Shown here one piece after another: positions 12,691 to 26,382 of a DNA stretch of 64,000 nucleotides. Both the position numbers and the translations under genes were made by a program. Source of the DNA: Sipunculus nudus. Taxonomy: Eukaryota > Annelida > Sipuncula > Golfingiida > Sipunculidae. Position 1 is the first letter of the stretch. The number at the start of each line of letters is the position of its first letter. The stretch covers positions 46,205,695 through 46,269,694 of the forward strand of contig CM049316.1 of NCBI GenBank assembly GCA_026874595.1, written 5' to 3'. Under the pieces are notes generated by a model. That model saw nothing but the letters and a program-made list of their open reading frames with translations. It had not been told where the DNA came from and searched no databases.

Positions 12691-14163
12691 TTACTGAGAA
12701 AGCAAAACACCATATCGTTAACCAGAGAAAAATAAGGATATAAAGATACAAGGGTTGTACATGGGGAGAAAATGGGGAAAGCATGGACTGTACATAGGGA
12801 GAACATGGGGAAGACATGAACTGTACATGGGGAGGACATGGGCTGTACAATGGAAGGACATAGGCTGTACGCGGGAAACACATGGGTTGTACATGGGAAG
12901 CACATGGGCTGTACATGGGTATGACATGGGCTGCACATGGGCAGAACATGGGCTTTACATGGGGAGAATATGGACTGCACACATGGAGGATGTGGGCTGT
13001 ACATGGGGAGAATTTGTGTTGTACATTGAGAGAATTTGGACTGTACATGGAAAGGACATGGGCTGCACATGGAGACGACAAAGGCTGTACATGGGAAGAA
13101 TGTAGGCTTTACATTGGGAGGATGTGGACTGTACATGGGAAGAACTTTGGCTGTATATGGGGAAAACATAGGCTGTACATGGGGAGGAAATTGGCTGTAC
13201 GTTGGAAGCATATGGCCTGTACATTGGGAGAATATGGGCTGAACATTGGGAGAACATAGTCTGTACATGGGGAAAATGTGGGCAATGTTGGATTTACATG
13301 GGGAGGATATGGTCTGTGCATGGGAAGCACATGGGCTGTACATAGGGAGGACAGGGCCAGTACATTTGAAGAACATGGGCTGTACATGGGGAGCACATGG
13401 GCTGTACATGGGCTGTACATGGAGAAGACATGGGCTGTACATGGGAAGAACATGGTCTATACATGGGGAGGACATGGGCTGTACAGGGGAAGAACATGGG
13501 CTGTACATGGGAAGAACATGGTCTGAAAATGGGGAGCACATGGGCTGTACATAGGAAGGACATGGCTGTACATTGGGAGCACATGCGTTGTACATAGGGA
13601 CGACATAGGCTGTACATGGGAAGCACATGGGCTGTACATGTAGAGGACATGGCTGTACATTGGGAGGACATGGGCTGTATGGGAAGCACATGGCTTTACA
13701 TAGGGAGGACATGGGCTGTACATAGGGAAGACTTTAGCTGTACATGTTAAGCACATGGCTGTACATAGGGAGGACATGGGCTGTATATGGGAAGCACATG
13801 GCTGTACATAGGGAGGACATGAGCTTTACATTATGAGCACATGGGCTGTACATATGAAGAACATGGGTTGTACACTGGGAGCACATGGGCTGCATATGGG
13901 AGGCACATGGCTATACATAGGGAGCACATGGGCTGTACATTTGGAGCACATGGGTTGTACATAGGGAGGACATGGGCTGTACATGGGAAGCACATGGGTT
14001 GTACATGGGGAGGACATAGCTGTACATACGGAGGACATGGGCTGTATGGGAAGCACATGGCTTTTCATAGGGAGGACATGGGCTGTACACAGGGAGGACA
14101 TGGGCTGTACATGGGGAGGACATGGGCTGTACATGGGAAGAACATGGTCCATATATGGGGAGG

Positions 14164-16311
14164 ACATGGCTGTACATAGTATGGATGTGGTCTGGACTTT
14201 GGAAGAACATGGGCTGTACATGAGAAGCACATGGGTTATACATAGGGAGGACATGGGCTGTACATGGGAAGCACTTTGGCTGTACATAGGGAGGACATGA
14301 GCTGTACATGGGGAAGACACGGTTAGTACATGGGAAGCACATGGGCTGTACATTGGGAAGACATTGTTAGTACATGGGTAGCACATGGGTTGTACATGGG
14401 GATGACATGGTCTGTACATAGGAAGTACATGGCTATACATAGGGGAGACATGGGCATTCATGGGAAGCACATGGACTGTACATGTGGAGGACATGGGCTG
14501 TACATGGGCAAGACATGGATAGTACATGGGAAGCACATGGGCTGTACATTGGGAAGACATTGTTTGTACATGGGAAGCACATGGGTTGTACATGTGGAGG
14601 ACATGGGCTGTACATGAGGAAGACATGGTCTGTACATGGGAAGCACATGGGCTGTACATGAGAAGCACATGGGCTGTACATGAGGAAGACATGGTCTGTA
14701 CATGAGAAGCACATGGGCTGTACATGAGAAGCACATGGGCTGTACATGAGAAGCACACGGGTTGTACATGGGGAGGACATGGTCTGTACATGGGAAGTAC
14801 ATGGCTATACATGGCTGTACATAGTATGGATGTGGTCTGTACTTTGGAAGAACAGGGGCTGTACATGAGAACCACATGGGTTGTACATGGCTGTACATAG
14901 GGAGGACATGGGCTGTATATGGGAAGCACATGGCTGTACATAGGGAGGACATGAGCTTTACATTGGGAGCACATGGGCTGTACATATGAAGAACATGGGC
15001 TGTACACTGGGAGCACATGGGCTATATATGGGAAGCACATGACTATACATAGGGAGCACATGGGTTGTACATGGGGTGGACATGGGCTGTACATGGGAAG
15101 GGAATGACATGGGCTGTACATGGGAAGCACATGAGCTGTACATGGGTATGACATAAGCTGTACATGGGAAGACATTGTTAGTACATTGGAAGCACATGGG
15201 TTGAACATAGGAAGCACATGGGCTGTACTTTAGGAGGACATGGCTGTACATAGTATGGATGTGGTCTGTACTTTGGAAGAACATGGGCTGTACATGAGAA
15301 GCACATGGGTTATACATAGGGAGGACATGGGCTGTACATGGGAAGCACTTTGGCTGTACATAGGGAGGACATGAGCTGTACATGGGGAAGACACGGTTAG
15401 TACATGGGAAGCACATGGGCTGTACATTGGGAAGACATTGTTAGTACATGGGAAGTACATGGGTTGTACATGGGGATGACATGGTCTGTACATAGGAAGT
15501 ACATGGCTATACATAGGGGAGACATGGGCATTCATGGGAAGCACATGGACTGTACATGTGGAGGACATGGGCTGTACATGGGCAAGACATGGATAGTACA
15601 TGGGAAGCACATGGGCTGTACATTGGGAAGACTTTGTTTGTACATGGGAAGCACATGGGTTGTACATGTGGAGGACATGGGCTGTACATGAGGAAGACAT
15701 GGTCTGTACATGGGAAGCACATGGGCTGTACATGAGAAGCACATGGGCTGTACATGAGGAAGACATGGTCTGTACATGAGAAGCACATGGGCTGTACATG
15801 AGAAGCACATGGGCTGTACATGAGAAGCACACGGGTTGTACATGGGGAGGACATGGTCTGTACATGGGAAGTACATGGCTATACATGGCTGTACATAGTA
15901 TGGATGTGGTCTGTACTTTGGAAGAACAGGGGCTGTACATGAGAACCACATGGGTTGTACATGGCTGTACATAGGGAGGACATGGGCTGTATATGGGAAG
16001 CACATGGCTGTACATAGGGAGGACATGAGCTTTACATTGGGAGCACATGGGCTGTACATATGAAGAACATGGGCTGTACACTGGGAGCACATGGGCTATA
16101 TATGGGAAGCACATGACTATACATAGGGAGCACATGGGTTGTACACGGGGTGGACATGGGCTGTACATGGGAAGGGAATGACATGGGCTGTACATGGGAA
16201 GCACATGAGCTGTACATGGGTATGACATAAGCTGTACATGGGAAGACATTGTTAGAACATTGGAAGCACATGGGTTGAACATAGGAAGCACATGGGCTGT
16301 ACTTTAGGAGG
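14164..16311. repeat. Tandem duplication of a 1074-bp block inside the minisatellite
   Basis: 14164-15237 and 15238-16311 are nearly identical, offset by exactly 1074 bp; both start 'gacatggctgtacatagtat' and carry the same irregular spacer variants in the same order, with a few single-base differences. A third partial copy begins at 16312 and diverges after about 70 bp. The block is about 49 basic units long, so this is a recent segmental duplication within the array. Confidence 0.85.
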
Positions 16312-16371
16312 ACATGGCTGTACATAGTATGGATGTGGTCTGTACTTTGGAAGAACATGGGCTGTACATTA

Positions 16372-18880
16372 GAAGCACATGGCTGTACATAGGGAGGTCA
16401 TGGGCTGTACATGGGAAGCACATGGGCTGTACATGGGGAGGACATGGTTGTACATAGTATGGATGTGTTCTTTACTTTGGAAGAACATGGGCTGTACATG
16501 AGAAGCACATGACTGTACTTAGTGAGGACATGGGCTGTACATGGGAAGCACATGGCTGTATATAGGAAGGGAATGGGCTGTACATAGGAAGGACATGGGC
16601 TGTACATGGGAAGCACTTTGGCTGTACATAGGGAGGACATGAGCTGTACATGGGAAGCACATGGGCTGTACATGGGGAGGACATGGCTGTACACAGGGAG
16701 GACATGGGCTGTACATGGGAAGCACATGGCTGTATATAGGGAGGACATGGTCTGTACATGTATGGGAAGTATATATGGCTGTACATAGGGGGGACAAGGG
16801 CATCATGGGAAGCACATGGACTGTACATGTGAAGAACATGGGCTGTACATGGAAAGTACATGGCTATACATAGGGGAGACATGGGCATTCATGGGAAGCA
16901 CATGGGTTGTACATAGGGAGGACATGGGCTGTATATGGGGAAGACAAGGATAGTACATGGGAAGCACATGGGCTGTACATTGAGAAGACATTGTTAGTAC
17001 ATGGGAAGCAAATGGGTTGTACATGAGAAGCACATGGGCTGTACATGAGAAGCACATGGGCTGTACATGGGGAAGCACATGGGCTGTACATGAGAAGCAC
17101 ATGGGCTGTACATGGGGAAGCACATGGGTTGTACATGGGAAGGACATGGATTGTACATTGGGAGGACATGGATTGTACAAGTGTTGTACATGTTGAGGAC
17201 ATGGGCTGTACATGAGAAGCACATGGTCTGTACATGAGAAGCACATGGGCTGTACATGGGGAAGACATTGTTTGTACATGGGAAGCACATGGGTTGTACA
17301 TGTGGAGGACATGGGCTGTACATGAGGAAGACATGGTCTGTACATGGGAAGCACATGGGCTGTACATGAGAAGCACATGGGCTGTACATGAGGAAGACAT
17401 GGTCTGTACATGAGAAGCACATGGGCTGTACATGAGAAGCACATGGGCTGTACATGAGAAGCACACGGGTTGTACATGGGGAGGACATGGTCTGTACATG
17501 GGAAGTACATGGCTATACATGGCTGTACATAGTATGGATGTGGTCTGTACTTTGGAAGAACAGGGGCTGTACATGAGAACCACATGGGTTGTACATGGCT
17601 GTACATAGGGAGGACATGGGCTGTATATGGGAAGCACATGGACTGTATATGGGAAGCACATGGCTATACATAGGGAGCACATGGGCTGTACATGGGGAGG
17701 ACATGGGCTGAACATGGGGAAAACATGGTCTGTACATGGGAAGCACATGGGTTGTACATGAGAAGCACATGGGTTGTACATGGGGTGGACATGGGCTGTA
17801 CATGGGAAGGGAATGACATGGGCTGTACATGGGAAGCACATGAGCTGTACATGGGTATGACATAAGCTGTACATGGGAAGACATTGTTAGTACATTGGAA
17901 GCACATGGGTTGAACATAGGAAGCACATGGGCTGTACTTTAGGAGGACATGGCTGTACATAGTATGGATGTGGTCTGTACTTTGGAAGCACATTAGAAGC
18001 ACATGGCTGTACATAGGGAGGTCATGGGCTGTACATGGGAAGCACATGGGCTGTACATGGGGAGGACATGGTTGTACATAGTATGGATGTGTTCTTTACT
18101 TTGGAAGAACATGGGCTGTACATGAGAAGCACATGACTGTACTTAGTGAGGACATGGGCTGTACATGGGAAGCACATGGCTGTATATAGGAAGGGAATGG
18201 GCTGTACATAGGAAGGACATGGGCTGTACATGGGAAGCACTTTGGCTGTACATAGGGAGGACATGAGCTGTACATGGGAAGCACATGGGCTGTACATGGG
18301 GAGGACATGGCTGTACACAGGGAGGACATGGGCTGTACATGGGAAGCACATGGCTGTATATAGGGAGGACATGGTCTGTACATGTATGGGAAGTATATAT
18401 GGCTGTACATAGGGGGGACAAGGGCATCATGGGAAGCACATGGACTGTACATGTGAAGAACATGGGCTGTACATGGAAAGTACATGGCTATACATAGGGG
18501 AGACATGGGCATTCATGGGAAGCACATGGGTTGTACATAGGGAGGACATGGGCTGTACATGGGGAAGACAAGGATAGTACATGGGAAGCACATGGGCTGT
18601 ACATTGAGAAGACATTGTTAGTACATGGGAAGCAAATGGGTTGTACATGAGAAGCACATGGGCTGTACATGAGAAGCACATGGGCTGTACATGGGGAAGC
18701 ACATGGGCTGTACATGAGAAGCACATGGGCTGTACATGGGGAAGCACATGGGTTGTACATGGGAAGGACATGGATTGTACATGGGGAGGACATGGATTGT
18801 ACAAGTGTTGTACATGTTGAGGACATGGGCTGTACATGAGAAGCACATGGTCTGTACATGAGAAGCACATGGGCTGTACA
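16372..18880. repeat. Duplication with 1624-bp period inside the minisatellite
   Basis: Sequence from 16372 recurs from 17996, with a constant offset of 1624 bp through irregular landmarks such as 'tatgggaagtatatatggct' (16761 and 18385). Similarity of the second copy breaks down near 18880. The first copy overlaps the end of the 1074-bp duplication. Part of the same cassette (around 16848-17130) appears a third time at 20948-21250, inserted into the 93-bp subarray. Confidence 0.8.
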
Positions 18881-20669
18881 TGGGGAAGCACATGGGTTGT
18901 ACATGGGGAGGACATGGATTGTACAAGTGTTGTACATGTTGAGGACATGGGCTGTACATGAGAAGCACATGGTCTGTACATGGGAAGTATATGGCTGAAC
19001 ATAGGGGGGACATGGGCATCATTAAAAGCACATGGACTGTACATGTGGAGGACATGGGCTGTACATGGGGAAGACACGGTTAGTAAATGGGAAGCACATG
19101 GACTGTACATTGGGAAGACATATTGTTAGTACATGGGAAGCACATGGACTGTACATTGGGAAGACATATTGTTAGTACATGGGAAGCACATGGGTTGTAC
19201 ATGGGGAGGACATAGCTGTACATACGGAATACATGAGCTGTATGGGAAGCACATGGCTTTTCATAGGGAGGACATGGGCTGTACACAGGGAGGACATGGG
19301 CTGTACATGGGGAGGACATGAGCTGTATGGGAAGCACATGGTTTTTCATAGGGAGGACATGGGCTGTACATAGGGAGGACATCGGCTGTACATAGGGAGG
19401 ACATGGGCTGTACATAGGGAGGACATCAGCTGTACATAGGGAATACATGGGCTGTACATAGGGAGGACATCGGCTGTACATAGGGAGGACATGGGCTGTA
19501 CATAGGGAGGACATCGGCTGTACATAGGGAGGACATGGGCTGTACATGGGAAGCAAATGGGCAGTACATTGGGAGAACATGGCTGTACATAGTATGGATG
19601 TGGTCTGTACTTTGGAAAAAAATAGGCTGTACATGAGAAGCACATGGCTGTACATAGGGAGGACATGGGCTGTACATGGGAAGCACATGGGCTGCACATG
19701 GGGAGACATGGCTATACATAGTATGGATGTGGTCTGTACTTTGGAAGAACATGGGCTGTACATGAGAAGCACATGTCTGTATTTAGGGAAGCACATTGGC
19801 TGTACATAGGAAGCACTTTGGCTGTACATAGGGAGGACATGAGCTGTACATGGGAAGCACATGGGCTGTACATGGGGAGGACATCGCTGTACATAGGGAG
19901 GACATGGGCTGTACATGGGAAGTACATGGCTGTACATAGGGGGGACATGTGCATTCATGGGAAGCACATGGACTGTACATGTGGAGGACATGGGCTGTAC
20001 ATGGGGAAGACATGGATAGTACATGGGAAGCACATGGGTTGTACATGGGGAGGACATTGGCTGTACATGGGAAGCACATGGGTTGAACATGAAAAGCACA
20101 TGGGCTGTACATGGGGAGGACATCGCTGTACATAGGGAGGACATGGGCTGTACATGGGAAGTACATGGCTGTACATAGGGGGGACATGTGCATTCATGGG
20201 AAGCACATGGGCTGTACATGAGAAGCACATGTGCTGTACATGGGGAAGCACATGGGTTGTACATGGGGAGGACATTGGCTGTACATGGGAAGCACATGGG
20301 CTGTACATGGGAAGGACATGGATTGTACATGGGAAGCACATTGGTTGTACATGGGAAGTACATTGGCTGTACATGGGAAGCACATGGGTTGTACATGGGG
20401 AGGACATTGGCTGTACATGGGAAGCACATGAGTTGTACATGGGGTGGACATGGGCTGTACGTGGGGAGCACATGGGTTGTATATGGGGAGAACATGGGCT
20501 GTACATGGGCATGACATAGGCCATACATGGGAAGCACATGGGTTTGTACATTGGGAGAACAAGGGCTGCTATGGGGACATTGGAAGCAAATGGGCTGTAC
20601 ATGGGGAGAACAAGGGCTGTACATGGGGAGGACCTAGGCTGTACATGGGGAGAACATGGGGAGTACATG

Positions 20670-22955
20670 GTAAGAACATGGGGACCACATGGGTACATTG
20701 GGAGCACATAGGTACATGGGGCACACATGGACTGTACATGGGGAGAACATGGGGGAGTACATGGTAAGAACATGGGGACCACATGGGGACATTGGGAGCA
20801 CAAAGGTACATGGGGCACACATGGACTGTACATGGGGAGAACATGGGGAGTACATGGTAAGAACATGGGCTGTACATGGGAAGTACATGGCTGTACATAG
20901 GGGGGACATGTGCATTCATGGGAAGCACATGGACTGTACATGTGAAGAACATGGGCTGTACATGGAAAGTACATGGCTATACATAGGGGAGACATGGGCA
21001 TTCATGGGAAGCACATGGGTTGTACATAGGGAGGACATGGGCTGTACATGGGGAAGACAAGGATAGTACATGGGAAGCACATGGGCTGTACATTGAGAAG
21101 ACATTGTTAGTACATGGGAAGCAAATGGGTTGTACATGAGAAGCACATGGGCTGTACATGAGAAGCACATGGGCTGTACATGGGGAAGCACATGGGCTGT
21201 ACATGAGAAGCACATGGGCTGTACATGGGGAAGCACATGGGTTGTACATGGGAAGGACATGGGGAGTACATGGTAAGAACATGGGGACCACATGGGAACA
21301 TTGGGAGCACATAGGTACATGGGGCACACATGGACTGTACATGCGGAGAACATTGGGGAGTACATGGTAAGAACATGGGGACCACATGGGGACATTGGGA
21401 GCACATAGGTACATGGGGCACACATGGACTGTACATGGGGAGAACATGGGGAGTACATGGTAAGAACATGGGGACCACATGGGAACATTGGGAGCACATA
21501 GGTACATGGGGCACACATGGACTGTACATGGGGAGAACATGGGGGAGTACATGGTAAGAACATGGGGACCACATGGGGACATTGGGAGCACAAAGGTACA
21601 TGGGGCACACATGGACTGTACATGGGGAGAACATGGGGAGTACATGGTAAGAACATGGGGACCACATGGGAACATTGGGAGCACATAGGTACATGGGGCA
21701 CACATGGACTGTACATGGGGAGAACATGGGGAGTACATGGTAAGAACATCGGGACCACATGGGAACATTGGGAGCACATAGGTACATGGGGCACACATGG
21801 ACTGTACATGGGGAGAACATGGGGAGTACCTGGTAAGAACATGGGGACCACATGGGGACATTGGGAGCACATAGGTACATGGGGCACACATGGACTGTAC
21901 ATGGGGAGAACATTGGGGAGTACATGGTAAGAACATCGGGACCACATGGGAACATTGGGAGCACATAGGTACATGGGGCACACATGGACTGTACATGCGG
22001 AGAACATTGGGGAGTACATGGTAAGAACATGGGGACCACATGGGAACATTGGGAGCACATAGGTACATGGGGCACACATGGACTGTACATGGGGAGAACA
22101 TGGGGAGTACATGGTAAGAACATGGGGACCACATGGGGACATTGGGAGCACAAAGGTACATGGGGCACACATGGACTGTACATGGGGAGAACATGGGGAG
22201 TACATGGTAAGAACATGGGGACCACATGGGGACATTGGGAGCACAAAGGTACATGGGGCACACATGGACTGTACATGGGGAGAACATGGGGAGTACATGG
22301 TAAGAACATGGGGACCACATGGGGACATTGGGAGTACAAAGGTACATGGGGCACACATGGACTGTACATGGGGAGAACATGGGGGAGTACATGGTAAGAA
22401 CATGGGGACCACATGGGGACATTGGGAGCACATAGGTACACGGGGCACACATGTACTGTACATGGGGAGAACATGGGGAGTACATGGTAAGAACATGGGG
22501 ACCACATGGGGACATTGGGAGCACAAAGGTACATGGGGCACACATGGACTGTACATGGGGAGAACATGGGGAGTACATGGTAAGAACATCGGGACCACAT
22601 GGGAACATTGGGAGCACATAGGTACATGGGGCACACATGGACTGTACATGGGGAGAACATGGGGAGTACATGGTAAGAACATGGGGACCACATGAGGACA
22701 TTGGGAGCACAAAGGTACATGGGGCACACATGGACTGTACATGGGGAGAACATGGGGAGTACATGGTAAGAACATGGGGACCACATGGGGACATTGCGAG
22801 CACAAAGGTACATGGGGCACACATGGACTGTACATGGGGAGAACATGGGGAGAACATGGGGAGTACATGGTAAGAACATGGGGACCACATGGGGACATTG
22901 GGAGCACATAGGTACATGGGGCACACATGGACTGTACATGGGGAGGACAATGGCT
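20670..22955. repeat. 93-bp higher-order subarray at the edge of the minisatellite
   Basis: The spacing of 'gactgtacatggggagaac' is exactly 93 bp at 22081, 22174 and 22267, and holds for about 20 copies at 20670-20860 and 21258-22955. Each copy combines diverged 22-bp units with the distinctive 'tacatggtaagaacatgggg' and 'ggtacatggggcacacatgg'. As 93 is a multiple of three, each minus frame reads a 31-residue period without stops. The interruption at 20860-21257 is a cassette copied from the 22-bp part of the array. Confidence 0.85.
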
Positions 22956-23058
22956 ACACACAGGGAGAATATCTATAGTGGTCACAGACTTTGCATGACT
23001 GCCTTGTATGGAAATGACATTTTGGGTCAGGAAAGGCAGAAAGATACAACAATACTCA

Positions 23059-24231
<1,173 letters not shown>

Positions 24232-24316
24232 TGTAGTAGCCCTCAGCATCGTCCCAATTATCCAAGAGTGCCGGATTCTCATACGCACTCATCTGCCTGT
24301 GGAATGCACTCGGGCT
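24232..24316 (-). CDS. PRPF4B: PRPF4B exon (DNWDDAEGYY region)
   Basis: The 85-nt exon has acceptor 'gatgtcttgcag' and donor 'GTAAGT'. It reads 'SPSAFHRQMSAYENPALL' and 'DNWDDAEGYY'; vertebrates have 'DNWTDAEGYYR' at this position. The final A joins GA of the next exon to give the conserved Arg. This is the segment immediately N-terminal to the kinase domain. Confidence 0.93.
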
Positions 24317-24753
24317 CTGCAAGACATCACAATGCTGTTGAAAACAAATATTTTATTAAAGGCTAGCAACAAGTCAAGATGCAGAAGTAGTTACCATGGT
24401 CACAAAGCTTACCAGTGTTCTGAGCACACATTTATGATAAAGTTCAAAAGAAACCAGACAATATTGTGACATTCAAGACTGCAAATCTAAATAAAGATTC
24501 TAATAAAGATGAAAGGTTTTGCTCCAAGAGTTTGGCTTAAATTCGGTTCACAAGCCAGTTCCAGACAGACAAAGGACGTGTTAATATTTCCCCTCCTGCA
24601 AAATTTGTTGCAAGGGGATAATAATCCAGACACTGTTTGTGATTGTATAAACTGATCAGAGCTCAGGATGGGCGTTTTCATCTGGCTTTTATAAGCCATC
24701 AGTTTATTTATGGTGCAAGTGGGATGTCAAACCAGAATTCCCATTTTACTTAC

Positions 24754-24878
24754 ATCAAATTTCTCATCAAATTTTTCATCTTCTGCAAACATGTCCATGC
24801 CGTTGGATGACTTCCTTTTCTTCTCATTCTCACCACTCTTGCTGTCACTCTCTGCTTTGTCATCTTCTCCCTCTGAAG
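24754..24878 (-). CDS. PRPF4B: PRPF4B exon (DMFAED region)
   Basis: The 125-nt exon has acceptor 'cttgctttag' and donor 'GTAAGT'. It reads 'SEGEDDKAESDSKSGENEKK' and 'SSNGMDMFAEDEKFDEKFD'. The 'DMFAEDEKF' string corresponds to 'DMFTESDDMF' of vertebrate PRPF4B, just before the kinase domain. It ends on a codon boundary. Confidence 0.9.
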
Positions 24879-25416
24879 CTAAAGCAAGAAAGTCTGTCTC
24901 ACTTAGAATTAACTCTGTGTTAATCTCACAAATACATCAAATATTAATAAGCATTATCATGGGAAAAACATTTTCCTTATTTCCTTCAACAGTGGGTCCA
25001 TCATCTGTAATAGGCAAGACACATCTATAAATATACAGATAGATAACTGTGACGGATACCGAAACTAGATGACAATAAGTTGAGCGCTTGCCGGTAGCTG
25101 AAATATAAAATACAGACAGAGACAGGAAGTCAGGGAAACAAGTGAAAAAAGTAATTAGAAAGAGCAATGTTCTAGGAGAGCAGAAACAATAACCAGTTAT
25201 GCATTAATGCTGATATTGAAAAGTTGCGGACGGATGGACACACACAGACAGAACATATTTCCTGATTTAATTTTATCTGTATGCCTTTCAGAAACAATGT
25301 GGACTCCAGGATGATGTGTCATTCCAGAAGATGTTGCTAATATGGTGGAAAAGGTCTACTGTGTATTTTCAGCTTGAGTTCAATGCCCTAACCAATAGAT
25401 CATGTCTTATCCTCAC

Positions 25417-25633
25417 CATCATATCCTTTGTTTTCTGACAGAGAACTAAGTTTGCTGCTGATGGAATCTGCGAAGTTGAACATCTCTTGATGTAAAACAT
25501 CGTCCACTGCCACATCACCCACAATGTCGCTGTCTGGAGTACTTATACCAGAGGATTCACTGGCCTTGTCGCTGGAAATTGGTGTGTTACTGCTGCCAGC
25601 ATTTTCTTCTTGATCAAGGACAGGCTTAAGTTT
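25417..25633 (-). CDS. PRPF4B: PRPF4B exon (low-complexity linker)
   Basis: The 217-nt exon lies between acceptor 'cacaaacag' and donor 'GTGAGG'. It encodes a Ser/Asp/Glu-rich linker, 'KLKPVLDQEENAGSSNTP' to 'SSLSENKGYD', with no domain; this part of PRPF4B is poorly conserved between phyla. The start is in phase with the upstream exon and the single leftover G combines with CT of the next exon to give Ala. The frame also reads a few codons past the donor (ending 'GEDKT'), which is intron. Confidence 0.88.
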
Positions 25634-26288
25634 CTGTTTGTGCAATAAAATCAAAGAATTATTACCAACATGTTGGAATGTTAATATTTTTGCTATATAA
25701 GCAATTTTCCAGATACAATTCTCTATCCAGAAATAATCTGTATTTACTTTACACAGCTATATTATGTGCATTAAATAGATCATCTTTTTTTGCTTTCATG
25801 CATGTACAGAAATTTCAAGAAAGCTTTATGACAAAAATATGTATTTATAGTAAAAACTTTTGTAGTAACTAAAAAAGATACCAGGATCCATCAGGTTAAC
25901 TAGTCTTGAAAGGAAAACAGGTTGACAATGGCCTTACAACCGTTCAGTTCACAAACCAGTGAATGGGGTACTGACCATGTGAAGCAGGCACATGAGGATC
26001 AATTTACCTACTGGTGTCTTTTACTGCAGTTTGGACAGTGTGCTCCAAAGGGAACATACATGATGGGGTCATGGGAACAGGAGAGAAAACTGTTATGTCA
26101 GACAAGACACATTTTGTCTGTGTTTATCAATGCATAAAGCTAGACCTTTTACTTTTAACTTTTATAATCAGAGTAATAAATTCTGACAAAGCAGCTGACA
26201 CATTTCATTTACTTAAACATATGTTTATATATATACATATATACATCCGCATGGGAGAGGAGTTAAGTATTTTATAGTTCTGACTGAC

Positions 26289-26382
26289 CTGTAGCAGTGC
26301 CTCCCTCTCTCGTCGTCGTTTTTCAATGAAAGCCTCCTCATCCTCATCCTCTTCTTCATCAGGCTCTGATAGGTCGATCACT
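26289..26382 (-). CDS. PRPF4B: PRPF4B exon (acidic DEEA-FIE-RRR segment)
   Basis: The 94-nt exon lies between acceptor 'ttatacag' and donor 'GTCAGT'. It encodes 'VIDLSEPDEEEDEDEEAFIE' then 'KRRREREALLQ'. Vertebrate PRPF4B has 'VEEEDEEALIEQRRIQRQAI' at this place, so the match is clear. It ends exactly on a codon boundary and continues with 'KLKPV' in the next exon, against vertebrate 'KYKYL'. Confidence 0.93.

Larger units (their letters stand above)
12752..22955. repeat. 10.2-kb minisatellite of 22-bp units with higher-order structure
   Basis: The basic unit is 'atgggctgtacatggggaggac' or close variants: 22 bp built from ATGGGCTGTACAT plus a purine-rich spacer (GGGAAGCAC, GGGGAGGAC, GAGAAGCAC). 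Because 22 is not a multiple of three, one unit read three times gives a 22-residue period, and the minus strand is open in all three frames over long stretches (up to about 690 codons), with mixed Met, Pro, Cys, Ser and His content. I treat these as non-coding. The array lies in a PRPF4B intron. Units are more diverged at the left edge (12752-13300) and more homogeneous to the right. Confidence 0.95.

Noticed and set aside
12752-22955. Regularly spaced short repeats suggesting a CRISPR array
   Set aside because: There are no unique spacers; the whole unit repeats with drift, the context is a eukaryotic intron and no cas-like gene is present.
12653-22985. Long open frames on both strands (up to about 690 codons) resembling Met/Cys/Pro/His-rich repeat proteins
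   Set aside because: They follow from a 22-bp or 93-bp repeat unit lacking stop codons on one strand. All three minus frames are open, the residues track the DNA period, and the region lies inside an intron.
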